Assembly: GCF_900604955.1 (NCBI RefSeq)
Contig: NZ_UWPE01000002.1
Span: 1-64,000 of the forward strand
DNA length: 64,000 bases
From: Neoactinobaculum massilliense
Lineage (GTDB): Bacteria; Actinomycetota; Actinomycetes; Actinomycetales; Actinomycetaceae
Direction of reading: 5' to 3'
The first letter of the stretch is position 1. Each line of letters begins with the position of its first letter. The notes under the pieces are model-generated. The model had not been told where the DNA came from. It saw only the letters and a list, made by a program, of their open reading frames with translations, and ran no database searches. The position numbers were made by a program, and so were the translations under genes. Shown here piece by piece: positions 8,837 through 18,709 of this stretch.

Positions 8837-10294
8837 GTGTCCATTCCTACTCCCCCCGCGGGTATTGCTGACATCGGCGTCACGGGCATGGCGGTGATGG
8901 GGTCAAACCTAGCCCGCAACCTGGCTCACCACGGCTACAAGGTGGCCATCCATAACCGCACCGCCGCCAAGACGGAGCACGTGATGGCGGAGCACGGCTC
9001 GGAGGGTCAGTTCTTCCCCTCGGAGTCGATGGAGGACTTTGTGCAGTCACTGGCGAAGCCGCGCGTGGCCATCATCATGGTGAAGGCGGGCGCACCCACG
9101 GACTCGGTGATCAACCAGCTGGCGGATCTCATGGAGCCGGGCGACATCATCGTGGACTGCGGCAATTCCCGCTACACGGACACGCAGCGTCGGGAGAAGG
9201 AGATTTCGGCGCGGGGCCTGCACTTCGTGGGCGCCGGCGTGTCCGGCGGCGAGGTGGGCGCGCTTGAGGGTCCGTCCATTATGCCGGGCGGCACACCGGA
9301 GTCCTACAAGCGTCTCGGCCCTATGTTCGAAACGATTTCCGCCCATGTGAATGGCGAACCGTGCTGCACCTATGTGGGCCCGGACGGCGCGGGGCACTTC
9401 GTCAAGATGGTGCACAACGGCATCGAATACGCGGATATGCAGGTGATCGCGGAGGCCTATGACCTCATGCGCAAGTCGCTGGGCATGTCCGCCTCGCAGA
9501 TCGGCGACGTGTTCGCCCGCTGGAACGCCACGGAACTGAACTCCTACCTTATTGAGATCACCGCGGAGGTGCTCCACCAGCAGGATGCGACCACCGGCCA
9601 CGCGCTGGTGGACATGATCCAGGATGCGGCCGCACAGAAGGGCACGGGCGCCTGGACCGTGCAGGAATCGGCCGCGTTCGGCGTCCCGGCCACCGGCATC
9701 GCCGAGGCCACCTTCGCCCGCTGTCTTTCGGGAGACACCAAAGAGCGCGCCGCCGCCCGCCAGGCCCTCCCCGCCAACACCCAGATGGTCGCCATCCCGG
9801 ACATGAACGCCTTCATCGAGGACGTCCGCCTGGCTCTCTACGGCTCCAAGATGGTGGCCTACTCGCAGGGCTTCGAGCTGATCCGCAAGGGCTCGCGCGA
9901 AAACAACTGGAATGTGGACCTGGGCGCCATGGCCCGCATCTGGCGCGCCGGCTGCATCATCCGGGCCCAGTTCCTCGGCCACATTACGGACGCCTACACG
10001 CGCAACCCGGATCTCCCGCTGCTGCTGGCGGACGGCTACTTCGCCGGTGAGATTGCGCGCGTAATCCCGGCCTGGCGCCGCATCGTGGCCTACGCGGCCC
10101 AGACGGGCATCCCGATCCCCATGTTCTCCTCCTCGCTGTCCTATTACGACGGCGTTCGCGCCCAGTACCTGCCCGCCAACCTTATTCAGGGCCAGCGGGA
10201 CTTCTTCGGGGCGCACACCTATCACCGCACGGATCGCGAGGGCACGTTCCACACCCTGTGGGCTGAGCCCGGCCGCACCGAGGTGCTCCAGTAG
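8837..10294 (+). CDS. gnd: 6-phosphogluconate dehydrogenase, decarboxylating
   Basis: The protein has 485 residues, in the range of the long dimeric 6PGDH form. It oxidises 6-phosphogluconate to ribulose-5-phosphate and CO2 with NADP, the third step of the oxidative pentose phosphate pathway. The N-terminal Rossmann motif is GVTGMAVMGSNLARN. GNSRYTDTQRR, the active-site segment VGAGVSGGEVGALEGPSIMPGG and KMVHNGIEY (catalytic Lys and substrate-binding residues) follow. The GTG start has a good Shine-Dalgarno (AGGAG, six bases away). The DUF2183 gene follows after nine bases and is probably cotranscribed. Confidence 0.95.
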   Translation: MSIPTPPAGIADIGVTGMAVMGSNLARNLAHHGYKVAIHNRTAAKTEHVMAEHGSEGQFFPSESMEDFVQSLAKPRVAIIMVKAGAPTDSVINQLADLMEPGDIIVDCGNSRYTDTQRREKEISARGLHFVGAGVSGGEVGALEGPSIMPGGTPESYKRLGPMFETISAHVNGEPCCTYVGPDGAGHFVKMVHNGIEYADMQVIAEAYDLMRKSLGMSASQIGDVFARWNATELNSYLIEITAEVLHQQDATTGHALVDMIQDAAAQKGTGAWTVQESAAFGVPATGIAEATFARCLSGDTKERAAARQALPANTQMVAIPDMNAFIEDVRLALYGSKMVAYSQGFELIRKGSRENNWNVDLGAMARIWRAGCIIRAQFLGHITDAYTRNPDLPLLLADGYFAGEIARVIPAWRRIVAYAAQTGIPIPMFSSSLSYYDGVRAQYLPANLIQGQRDFFGAHTYHRTDREGTFHTLWAEPGRTEVLQ

Positions 10295-10303
10295 GGCGGG
10301 CCG

Positions 10304-11458
10304 ATGGCGCTGGCGGACATTGTCCGGAATATCGAGGTATCGGCTAATCGTCGCGGGATTGTGCGCAAGCGGCGCGAGGGGTGGCGCCCGGCGATAGTGC
10401 CCTACACGGGGTACGGATCCGTCACGGAGGCGCGCGTTCTGGCGCGCGTCATCATGGTGGAGCCGGGCGGCGCCAAGCCCTTCGACGTCTCGAATGCCGC
10501 GGATCCGGCCTCTCCGCTGCGCTCCCTCAGCAGGCAGGCGCGTGCCGTCGCCGCGTCAATCGCGGATACGGCCGCCCTGGAGCCCGCCTTTCACCTGGCT
10601 GATGAGGCGGTCACCACCGCGGAGGAGGCCCAGCGCGGCTGGCGTCAGTTCTTCACCACGCAGGTGGGAAATTTCCCCATGCTGCTTACCCTGGGCAAAC
10701 AGCAGGTGAAGGTGCGCTCGGACCGCGAAGGCTACGTGGATGTGGTGGTTACCGGGCACGGGCTCGACGCCGGCTGGCATACCGCCACACTTAGGTCCGC
10801 CCACGGCCCCGCGGTGAGCGCCCCCGTACTTATCGTGTCGCAGGCCGCGCGCTTCGGCATCGTCTCAGATATTGACGACACCATCATGGTGACCCGCCTC
10901 CCCCGTCGCGCACTGGCCGCCTGGAATTCCTTCGTGCTGCGCACGGACGCGCGTGAACAGGTGCCCGGCATGGCATCCTTCCTGCGCTCCCTGACGGATG
11001 GCAGCCCGGATGCCCCGTGTTTCTACCTCTCCACCGGCGCGTGGAACACCTACCCCACACTGCAGCGCTTCATCGGCGCCCATTACTTCCCCGACGGCCC
11101 GCTTCTCCTCACGGACTGGGGCCCCACACCCACCGGCCTGTTCCGGGACGGCCCCAGGCATAAGCATGTGCAGCTGCGCAATCTCATGCTCATGTTTCCG
11201 GATATCCAGTGGTTTTTGGTGGGCGACGACGGCCAGCACGATCCGGTGATCTTCGAGCAGGTGGCGCGCGATTGGCCGCGCCGCGTGGCAGGGGTGGCGC
11301 TCCGCACGCTCGCTCCCGCTGAGCATTTGCTGGCCAGTGGCACGCTGTGGGGGCTCGAGCAGAGTTACGGTTTCCCGCGCGCCGCTCAGTCCTCCATTCC
11401 TCTATTCACCGGCACCGATGGTTTCGCGCTGCGGGCGGCCCTTCGCCTTAAGGAGTGA
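10304..11458 (+). CDS. DUF2183 / App1-like phosphatase-domain protein
   Basis: In this 384-residue soluble protein the central motif SDIDDTI (near residue 190) is the HAD-like DxDxT signature of the DUF2183 family, which includes the catalytic domain of yeast App1, a phosphatidate phosphatase. GWRQFFTTQVGNFP upstream and FYLSTGAWNTYPTLQRF and FLVGDDGQHDP downstream are family features. The likely reaction is dephosphorylation of phosphatidate or a related phospholipid, but bacterial substrates are unproven. No membrane segment or signal peptide is evident. It is coupled closely to gnd, with no clear metabolic link. Confidence 0.82.
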   Translation: MALADIVRNIEVSANRRGIVRKRREGWRPAIVPYTGYGSVTEARVLARVIMVEPGGAKPFDVSNAADPASPLRSLSRQARAVAASIADTAALEPAFHLADEAVTTAEEAQRGWRQFFTTQVGNFPMLLTLGKQQVKVRSDREGYVDVVVTGHGLDAGWHTATLRSAHGPAVSAPVLIVSQAARFGIVSDIDDTIMVTRLPRRALAAWNSFVLRTDAREQVPGMASFLRSLTDGSPDAPCFYLSTGAWNTYPTLQRFIGAHYFPDGPLLLTDWGPTPTGLFRDGPRHKHVQLRNLMLMFPDIQWFLVGDDGQHDPVIFEQVARDWPRRVAGVALRTLAPAEHLLASGTLWGLEQSYGFPRAAQSSIPLFTGTDGFALRAALRLKE

Positions 11459-11479
11459 GACCGGCGCACCGGCGTCGTC

Positions 11480-12391
11480 CTACTCCTGCTCCCCCTCGGG
11501 GTGAACCGCGGGCTTCTCGTCCGGGTGAACCGCCGGCATTGTGGCCGTGGTGGTGAGCTTGTTCTTCGGCGCCTTACCGCGCAGGTTTGCGGAGCGAGCG
11601 CGAAGGGACATGGAGGCCTCGTGCCGACGCCTGGTCGCCTCCTCCGCGGCCTGCTTGACGGCCTTCTTTTCGCGGTGAGCCTCACGGCCGGCTGCGAGAC
11701 GGCGCGCGAAGGAGGAGGACACATCGGCCAGCTGCGACACCACCGAGTAGTCCGTATTGCCGGGCAGCCGCCACTCGAACACGTGCGCGAGGATCACAAC
11801 CACTCCACCCACCACCGTGCCCGTCACCATGGCCACCACGGGGCGATGTGCATACCAGAGTGCGATCGCGGGGAACGTGGCGAAAATGGAGGCGGTGGCG
11901 TACAGCGTGTTACCGCCAAAAATCACCGGGGTGCGGCCCACGAGGATGTCGCGCATGATGCCGCCGCCCACCGCCGTGAGTAGACCCATGAAGACGGCGG
12001 GAAGAATGTTCCAGCCGTAGTCGAATCCGGCGTTCAGGCACTTGACGGCACCGGTGGCGGACCAGCAGCCGATCACAAAGGCGTCCAGCACCGTCATCAC
12101 CCCATTCACCCATTTGCCGCGCAGCCGCAGCGCGTAGGCGATGACCGCCCCCAGGACGGACAGCGAGAGATACCACGGGTTTGTGAGCGCCACCGGCGGC
12201 GCCTGCAGGCGCGGACCCTCCTCAATGAGAATGTCACGGAGCATGCCGCCGCCCAGCGCGCTCACCACGCACACGAATACGAAACCCACCACGTCAAAGT
12301 GCCGTTCGCGCGCCACAAGCCCCCCGAGCACCGATGCCGTCAGCACGCCCATCAGGTCCAGGAAGTTGTAGAGCGACGTCAACCCGTCCAT
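11480..12391 (-). CDS. UPF0126 / TRIC-like membrane protein
   Basis: The product is 303 residues. The membrane part has two repeats of a three-helix unit, each with the glycine-rich signature GGGMLRDIL or GGGIMRDIL, which defines the UPF0126 (YicG) family. Some members are prokaryotic TRIC cation channels. The C-terminal 90 residues are a charged Ala/Arg/Lys-rich cytosolic tail. The ATG at 12391 is chosen because the -10 box TAGACT lies seven bases upstream, which fits a leaderless transcript; a longer frame from 12448 has no signal. It converges with the DUF2183 gene, 21 bp away. Confidence 0.82.
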   Translation of the reverse strand: MDGLTSLYNFLDLMGVLTASVLGGLVARERHFDVVGFVFVCVVSALGGGMLRDILIEEGPRLQAPPVALTNPWYLSLSVLGAVIAYALRLRGKWVNGVMTVLDAFVIGCWSATGAVKCLNAGFDYGWNILPAVFMGLLTAVGGGIMRDILVGRTPVIFGGNTLYATASIFATFPAIALWYAHRPVVAMVTGTVVGGVVVILAHVFEWRLPGNTDYSVVSQLADVSSSFARRLAAGREAHREKKAVKQAAEEATRRRHEASMSLRARSANLRGKAPKNKLTTTATMPAVHPDEKPAVHPEGEQE

Positions 12392-12887
12392 GTCCCCAAG
12401 TCTAGGAAAGTCCGACGACGCCGCACGCACGTTCCTGCGTGGTGACATCGTGGGTGGTGACGGTGTGAATGGTGACGGTGCGGATGGTGACGGTGTGGGT
12501 AGTGACGGTGTGAATGGTGACGGTGCGAGTAGTGACGGTGCGGGTAGCTAAACGGAGTGGCTGGTAACGGACGGCTAAACAGGGCTGCTACTTTGCGAGG
12601 CAGCTGGTAGCGGGGCGCGGTGGCCAGGCGAACCCGGGTAGGCAGACAGAGCGGCTAGGCGAACAAGCTAGCTTCCCGATTCTTCTGTAACAGCCGAATC
12701 ACAACCAGACCACAGACAAGCGACACGGTTCACGTTCGGCGTTCACCCGCCATCCAGAAACCTTAGGTACCGTGACCCGGTTCCACCGGCCGTCAGAGCA
12801 TACTTTTATACTCTGCAGCGCAGAAAATAGCGGAAACAGCCGGAATCCATCCGGTCACTCTAAAAAACTTGGGCTAGAGAGGGAGAA
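12392..12887. other. Intergenic region with divergent promoters and a minisatellite
   Basis: About 500 bases without a gene separate the UPF0126 gene from the phosphatase-family gene. The left end carries the leaderless promoter of the minus-strand gene (-10 TAGACT at 12399-12404). A 15-bp minisatellite follows. A TATACT hexamer at 12807-12812 is a likely -10 box for the plus-strand gene at 12888. Nothing else was recognised. Confidence 0.55.
12441..12545. repeat. 15-bp minisatellite, about seven units
   Basis: Units of the form GGTGACGGTGYGRRT run head to tail, six well conserved from 12456 to 12545 and one degenerate at 12441-12455. Differences are limited to a few positions. The length is a multiple of three, but no gene uses it. 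Confidence 0.9.
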
Positions 12888-13910
12888 ATGTTCGCAATGA
12901 TTATCGCGGTTTTGCTGGCCGTGTTGGCACTTCTCACGATCGAACCGTCCATCCTGCCTTTTGGGGCATCCCTGTCTCTGCAGTTCCCCTGGGCGCAGAT
13001 GATTGCACTGCGCGGGGTACTCGCGGTCGGATTCCTGGTGCTGGCGGTACTGTGCTTCGCATTGAGCCTCGTGAAGCGGCGCCGCATCGCGGCCATTTGC
13101 CTCTCCATCGTGTTCGCGGTGACGGCGGTGGGGCACGGCCTTACCGTGTGGAATCGCGGCATACAGCCGGCGGATCTCACCACTGACCCCGGCATTACGG
13201 TCACCTCCACCGGAAACGGCTCAATCACGGCCATGGAACTTAACACGCTGGGCGGGAAGGCGACCGCACAGGACATTGCGAACATCATGGTGAGCCGCGG
13301 TGTTGACGTGGCGAGCCTGCCCGAGGCCCCCACAACGCTAGGTGAAGAAGTAGTGGCCATCCTCAAGAAGGAGGGCCTCAGCTTCCAGCAATTTGATCCG
13401 GGCATCTCCAAGTGGAATTCGGACTATTCCTCCACCGTCCTGCTCGTGAGCAGCACACTGGGTACCTACCAGCAGATCGACGTCGCCTCCTCCGATGGTT
13501 CCAGCAGCAAGCGGACGGTGGGCGCCAAGCCCGTGGACGGCAATGGTCCCACCTTCATCGCCGTCCACCCGATATCGCCTGATAAAAGCCTTATGTCCAA
13601 GTGGAAGGAACAGGCACGCGCGGCTTATGCGCTGTGCGCCGCCTATCCTGACGCGGTGGTGCTGGGAGATTTCAATTCGACGGCGGATCACGAGGCAGCC
13701 ATGGGCGTCTCAGGCTGCACGGACGCGGCAGTCCAGGCACATGTGGGCGGGATCGGCACCTGGCCTTCAAACGTGCCCGCCCTGTTCTCCGCGCCCATCG
13801 ATCGCATTTTCACCGCGGATGGCTACGAGGGCACGGCGGGTGAAGTGATTGCCGCGGGCGAATCGGATCATCGTGCACTCGTAGTCAGGCTGACACCCAA
13901 GCAAAAATAG
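12888..13910 (+). CDS. Membrane-anchored endonuclease/exonuclease/phosphatase-family protein
   Basis: This 340-residue protein has three N-terminal hydrophobic segments (about residues 1-20, 35-60 and 65-85) and then an extracytoplasmic catalytic domain. The EEP signature is partly visible: MELNTLG, SLPEAP (the metal-binding Glu position), GDFNSTADHEA, and SDHRALVV near the end. The family hydrolyses phosphodiester or phosphomonoester bonds in nucleic acids, phospholipids or inositol phosphates. The topology, with the domain outside the membrane, argues for a nutritional or surface role rather than DNA repair. The ATG has a Shine-Dalgarno (GGGAGA). The catalytic motifs are more divergent than in typical nucleases. 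Confidence 0.8.
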   Translation: MFAMIIAVLLAVLALLTIEPSILPFGASLSLQFPWAQMIALRGVLAVGFLVLAVLCFALSLVKRRRIAAICLSIVFAVTAVGHGLTVWNRGIQPADLTTDPGITVTSTGNGSITAMELNTLGGKATAQDIANIMVSRGVDVASLPEAPTTLGEEVVAILKKEGLSFQQFDPGISKWNSDYSSTVLLVSSTLGTYQQIDVASSDGSSSKRTVGAKPVDGNGPTFIAVHPISPDKSLMSKWKEQARAAYALCAAYPDAVVLGDFNSTADHEAAMGVSGCTDAAVQAHVGGIGTWPSNVPALFSAPIDRIFTADGYEGTAGEVIAAGESDHRALVVRLTPKQK

Positions 13911-14008
13911 CAACCATTCGCGTATCTAGCGGAGCTGGCGGGTTGAGCCCGATGGTGCGATGGATGGCCAACCCGCCCACCCGCACACCGTGGAATACTG
14001 GGAGCAGT

Positions 14009-17000
14009 ATGTCCGAAACTTCCAATACCGACGCCGCACACACCGGTACGGCACGCCAGTCTGCCGGCGCGCAAACCGCACCCAGCCGGCACGCCAGCGC
14101 CCAGCCGCAGTCAGCCCAACCCCAGTCCACCCGGCACGCCACCACGTCGTCGCGCCGCAGCGCAAAGCGACGCAATGCAAACCGGCACCGGCGGGCCCGG
14201 CGCGGCGGCTGGCGCCCGTTCAATCCGCAGGAGCTGGCTCAGCGCCGCGCAGCCGTCCCCACCATCACCTACCCGGAGGAGCTTCCCGTCTCCGCACGCC
14301 GGGAGGACATCAAGCGCGCCATCGCAAATAACCAGGTGGTTATTGTGGCGGGCGAAACGGGTTCGGGCAAAACCACGCAGCTCCCCAAGATTCTCCTGGA
14401 GCTGGGCCGCGGCATCACGGGCATGATTGGTCATACGCAGCCCCGCCGTATTGCGGCCCGCTCGGTGGCGGAGCGCATCTGCCAGGAGCTGGGCGTCCAA
14501 CTGGGTGGCGCGATCGGCTACCAGGTGCGCTTCACGGAGGAGGTATCGCGCCGCACGCTGGTTAAGCTCATGACGGACGGCATCCTGCTGGCCGAGATCC
14601 AGTCGGATCCGCAACTGCTCCGCTATGACACGATCATCATCGACGAGGCCCACGAGCGCTCCCTCAACATCGACTTCCTGCTCGGCTACCTCGCGCGCCT
14701 GCTCCCCCAGCGCCCGGATCTCAAGCTCATTATCACGTCCGCCACCATCGACACCGATCGCTTCGCCGCCCACTTCGGCGAGCACCAGTTCGGCGGCCAC
14801 CCGGGTTTGAAAGCCCCCATCGTCGAGGTGTCCGGCCGCACGTACCCCGTAGAAATTCGCTACCGTCCCCTTGATGAGGAGTTGACGTCCTACACCTCGG
14901 ATTCTGAGGACGACGTCGATGGGGTAAGCGGTTTCGACGCCGATAGCGGTACCGCTTCCGCTGCCATCGACGACGCCGCACCGCTATCGTCCGCCGCCAG
15001 CGCGCTGCCGGACTGGTATCGGCCGCCCACCCACGGCGCTCGCACCGCCCAGGTGCGGAAGAAGGCGGCGTCGAAGCGCAAGTCCGCCTCATCCAAGAAC
15101 GGAACCCGAACGCCGTCGTCGAAGAAACCGGGTACACCCGGCCGAGCGCAGGCGAAGGATCAGGTGACGGGCATCCTCGAGGCCGCGGATGAGCTTATGG
15201 CCGAGGGGCCGGGAGATATTCTCGTGTTCCTCTCCGGTCAGGGAGAAATCCGGGATACGGAGCGCGCGTTCAAGGACGGTCTCGGCGCAAAGTATGTGGC
15301 ACCTGGGCAGCATTCCAGTGTGCCGGGCGCCGTCGAGGTGCTGCCGCTGTTCGCGCGTCTCAGTGGGGCGGAGCAGCATCGTATTTTCGAGCGGCACTCC
15401 CACCGCCGCATCATCCTGGCCACGAATATTGCCGAAACCTCCCTCACCGTGCCGGGCATTCGGTACGTCATCGACCCGGGCACGGCACGCATCTCCCGCT
15501 ACTCCAACAAGACGAAGGTGCAGCGCCTCCCGATTGAGCCGATCTCACAGGCCTCCGCGAACCAGCGCTCCGGGCGGTCGGGCCGCGTGGCGGACGGTAT
15601 CGCGATCCGCCTCTACTCCGAGGAGGATTTCGCGGCGCGGGAAGAGTTCACGCAGCCGGAAATCCAGCGTACGTCCCTGGCGTCCGTCATCCTGCAGATG
15701 GCCTCCCTGGGATTGGGCAGCGCGGACGAATTCCCATTCATTGATCCGCCGGATCCCCGCGCGGTCCGGGCCGGCGTTCAGCTCCTCGAGGAGATCGACG
15801 CGATTGATCCGGCCACGCACGCACTCACCGGTATCGGGCGCCAGCTGGCGCAGCTCCCACTGGACCCACGGCTGGGCCGCATGCTCATCGAAGGCGAGAA
15901 GAACGGCACCGCCTCCGAGATGCTGGTGCTGGTAGCCGCCATGTCCGTGCAGGATGTGCGCGAGCGGCCGGCGGACAAGCGGGAGCTCGCGGATCAATAT
16001 CACGCGCGCTTCAACGCTTCCTCCTCTGATTTCCTCACCTACCTCACCCTGTGGCGCTACCTGCGTACACAGCAGCGGGAACTGTCCGGTTCCCAGTTCC
16101 GCCGGATGTGCCGCGGCGAATTCCTCAACTACCTGCGCTTCCGCGAGTGGCAGGACGTGGTGCGGCAGCTGGAGCAGATGGCCCGCCCGCTTCACCTGCA
16201 CGTGCATCCGCTGGCCATCCCCACACCCGCACAGATAGCGGAGAAACGGCAGGCGGGCGCGGGGGCGCCGGGGGCCGTTCCCAATGCGGGCGCCGTGGTG
16301 ACCGCGTGCCGGGACCTGGCGCGCGGATCGGCCGCGCCGGATGCCGGCGCCATTCACCGCTCGCTGCTGGTGGGCCTGCTCTCCAATATTGGCAACTATG
16401 CGGAACGTTCCAAGGAGTACCAGGGCACACGCGGCACCCGCTTCGTTATCTGGCCCGGCTCCGGGCTGCACCGGCGCACCCCCGCCTGGGTGATGGCCGC
16501 CGAGCTGGTGGAAACCTCGCGGCTGTTTGCCCGCACGGTGGCCACCATCCGGCCCGAGTGGATTGAGCCCCTGGCAGGCAATCTGGTGAAACGCACATAT
16601 TCGGACGCGTACTGGTCATCCAAGCGCGGTGCGGCCATGGCCAAGGAAAAGGTGATGCTCTACGGCCTACCCGTGGTAGCGGACCGGCCTGTGCTACTGG
16701 CCACCACCGGCACCCCGCATGCAGCGGAGGATGCGCGCGCCATGTTCATCCGCCACGGCCTCATTGCCGGGGACTGGCGCGAGCGTCACGCGTTCCTCGA
16801 CCGCAATAGGGAGGCACTGGAAGAGGCGCGCGAGGAAGAGAACAAGCTGCGCACCCGCGGCCTCGTGGCCGACGAGGATGCCCTCTTCACGTTCTATGAC
16901 GAGCGGCTCCCCGAAACGATCGTGTCCGGCACGCACTTCAACGGCTGGTGGAAGAAGCGGTCCCGCCAGGACCCCCACTACCTGGATTTCACCCGCGAGC

Positions 17001-18658
17001 TACTCCTGGGCGAGGCCGCCGCCAGCGAAGGCGATTTCCCCTCCGAATGGCACCAGCGGGACCTCACCTTCTCCCTCGAATACACGTTCAATCCGGGCGG
17101 CTACGGGGATGGCGTCACCGTGGTGATTCCGGTGTCCCTCCTCTCCCGCGTCACGCCGGACGGCTTCGACTGGTTGGTGCCCGGCATGCGGCAGGACCTG
17201 GTGATCGGCACCATCCGCGCACTGCCCAAGCGCGTGCGCCGCGAGCTGGTACCGGCACCGGATGTGGCACGCCAGATTGAGCCGCTGCTGCCCAGTTCCG
17301 GAGAAGCAGGGTTCCAGGAGGCGTTTACGGCCGCGGTGCGTCAGGTTCGCGGTGTTGAGATCGACGACGCCGCCTGGCGCGAGTTGGCCCTACCGGACCA
17401 CCTGCGGATGCACTTCCGGGTGACCTCCGAGCGTGGCGCGGTGCTGGACGAATCCACCTCGCTTGAGCAATTGCAACGCTCCCTGGCACCGCAGACCAAG
17501 AAGGCCGTGGAGACGGTGGTGCAGGGCGCGGTGGCCCAGGCGCTGGATGAGGCGCGGCGGAATTTGGAGCGGGCGAACGCCCACCGCGGCAGGAAGGCCA
17601 CCGACGGTAAGAACGGCACCGGGAAAAAAGGCACCGCGCCGGGCGGCCGCGACCGCCACGATGCGCAAGGAAACGGCACGCCGGCCCGCGAGCGCGCACA
17701 TACCACCGGAAGCGCACAACGGGGCGGGGCGGCGGCGTCGTACTCCACGCAGGCCCTCACCGACTGGCCCGCCGTGGATCAGGGCGTGATCCCGCAGGTG
17801 ATCGAAACCGAGGGACCGCACGGCATGACCGTCCGCGCCTACCCCGCCCTCACCGCGCGCAAGGGCAGGGTGTACATGGATGTGTTTGCTGAGCCGGGCG
17901 AGCAGGTGCGCGAGCACAGGCGCGGCGTGATCCAACTGCTGGCTCTCACGCTGGCGCTCCCCGAGGTCCGTGTCACCTCGCGGTGGAGCGGGGACCTGGC
18001 GCTGAAGCTGGCCGGAAGCCCGTATCCTTCCACCGCCGCACTGGTGAAGGATGTGCAGCTGGCGGCCGCGCGCAATCTGGCGGATCGCTGGGCGAAGGAA
18101 AACAGGACGGCCGTCTCCCAGATCGTGTCCGGGCGCGCGTGGGGCGAGATGCTCACGTGGGCGCGTGACGCGTTCGAGGACGAGGTGTTCCTCGTGGCAC
18201 AGGGGGCAGCCAAGGCGTGTGCCGAGTGGTCCACGGTGGAGCGGCTCATCAAGGACGCCACCTCCGTGGCGCTACTGGGCACCGTTGCGGACGAGAAGGC
18301 ACACATGGCCGCCCTCATGCCCGCCGGGTTCATTTCCGCCACGCCGACGGATCGGCTGTGGGATCTGCCGCGCTACCTGCAGGCCGCGGCCATGCGGATT
18401 GAGAAGGCGCAGGTGAATCCTGCCGGCGACGACGCGCTCGCCTGGCAGGTGCAGGGGGTGAGCGAGAAACTGGCCGGCGCGCGGGATGAGGCCAAGTTCC
18501 AGCCGTTCAGCCCGCATACGGCCGCCATCCTCACCCGGGTGCGCTGGGCTATCGAGGAGTTTCGCGTCTCTCTATTCGCCCAACAGCTCGGCACGAAGGG
18601 CAAGGTGTCCGCCAAGCGCATCTCCAAGATGCTCACGGAGCTGCCCTTCGAGGTATAA
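14009..18658 (+). CDS. hrpA: ATP-dependent RNA helicase HrpA
   Basis: This is a DEAH-box RNA helicase of 1549 residues, longer than the usual 1300. Walker A GETGSGKTTQLPK begins near residue 115 and the DEAH box (DEAHERS) near 202. SATID, TNIAETSLTVPGI and QRSGRSGR follow, then the helicase-associated, OB and DUF3418 regions. HrpA acts on mRNA and stalled ribosomes in the cytosol. Low-complexity inserts explain the length: one after the first RecA lobe (about 300-400, Ser/Lys/Asp-rich) and one in the C-terminal half (about 1190-1250). The ATG at 14009 is chosen over a TTG at 13943 because GGAG lies five bases upstream and an extended -10 TGGAATACT ends at 13999. Confidence 0.94.
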   Translation: MSETSNTDAAHTGTARQSAGAQTAPSRHASAQPQSAQPQSTRHATTSSRRSAKRRNANRHRRARRGGWRPFNPQELAQRRAAVPTITYPEELPVSARREDIKRAIANNQVVIVAGETGSGKTTQLPKILLELGRGITGMIGHTQPRRIAARSVAERICQELGVQLGGAIGYQVRFTEEVSRRTLVKLMTDGILLAEIQSDPQLLRYDTIIIDEAHERSLNIDFLLGYLARLLPQRPDLKLIITSATIDTDRFAAHFGEHQFGGHPGLKAPIVEVSGRTYPVEIRYRPLDEELTSYTSDSEDDVDGVSGFDADSGTASAAIDDAAPLSSAASALPDWYRPPTHGARTAQVRKKAASKRKSASSKNGTRTPSSKKPGTPGRAQAKDQVTGILEAADELMAEGPGDILVFLSGQGEIRDTERAFKDGLGAKYVAPGQHSSVPGAVEVLPLFARLSGAEQHRIFERHSHRRIILATNIAETSLTVPGIRYVIDPGTARISRYSNKTKVQRLPIEPISQASANQRSGRSGRVADGIAIRLYSEEDFAAREEFTQPEIQRTSLASVILQMASLGLGSADEFPFIDPPDPRAVRAGVQLLEEIDAIDPATHALTGIGRQLAQLPLDPRLGRMLIEGEKNGTASEMLVLVAAMSVQDVRERPADKRELADQYHARFNASSSDFLTYLTLWRYLRTQQRELSGSQFRRMCRGEFLNYLRFREWQDVVRQLEQMARPLHLHVHPLAIPTPAQIAEKRQAGAGAPGAVPNAGAVVTACRDLARGSAAPDAGAIHRSLLVGLLSNIGNYAERSKEYQGTRGTRFVIWPGSGLHRRTPAWVMAAELVETSRLFARTVATIRPEWIEPLAGNLVKRTYSDAYWSSKRGAAMAKEKVMLYGLPVVADRPVLLATTGTPHAAEDARAMFIRHGLIAGDWRERHAFLDRNREALEEAREEENKLRTRGLVADEDALFTFYDERLPETIVSGTHFNGWWKKRSRQDPHYLDFTRELLLGEAAASEGDFPSEWHQRDLTFSLEYTFNPGGYGDGVTVVIPVSLLSRVTPDGFDWLVPGMRQDLVIGTIRALPKRVRRELVPAPDVARQIEPLLPSSGEAGFQEAFTAAVRQVRGVEIDDAAWRELALPDHLRMHFRVTSERGAVLDESTSLEQLQRSLAPQTKKAVETVVQGAVAQALDEARRNLERANAHRGRKATDGKNGTGKKGTAPGGRDRHDAQGNGTPARERAHTTGSAQRGGAAASYSTQALTDWPAVDQGVIPQVIETEGPHGMTVRAYPALTARKGRVYMDVFAEPGEQVREHRRGVIQLLALTLALPEVRVTSRWSGDLALKLAGSPYPSTAALVKDVQLAAARNLADRWAKENRTAVSQIVSGRAWGEMLTWARDAFEDEVFLVAQGAAKACAEWSTVERLIKDATSVALLGTVADEKAHMAALMPAGFISATPTDRLWDLPRYLQAAAMRIEKAQVNPAGDDALAWQVQGVSEKLAGARDEAKFQPFSPHTAAILTRVRWAIEEFRVSLFAQQLGTKGKVSAKRISKMLTELPFEV

Positions 18659-18685
18659 GGAGGGGCGCCCGCAGGCGCCCCCTCC
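18659..18685. terminator. Bidirectional terminator between hrpA and the protease gene
   Basis: GGAGGGGCGCC (18659-18669) pairs with GGCGCCCCCTCC (18674-18685), leaving a four-base loop and one bulged C. The genes on either side converge. There is no T-tract, which is common in high-GC actinobacteria. Confidence 0.75.
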
Positions 18686-18709
18686 CGGTTACCGAACCGC
18701 CGCGACCAA

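Noticed and set aside
9047-10252. 401-codon minus-strand ORF opposite gnd
   Set aside because: It is an antisense shadow of a conserved enzyme and matches no family.
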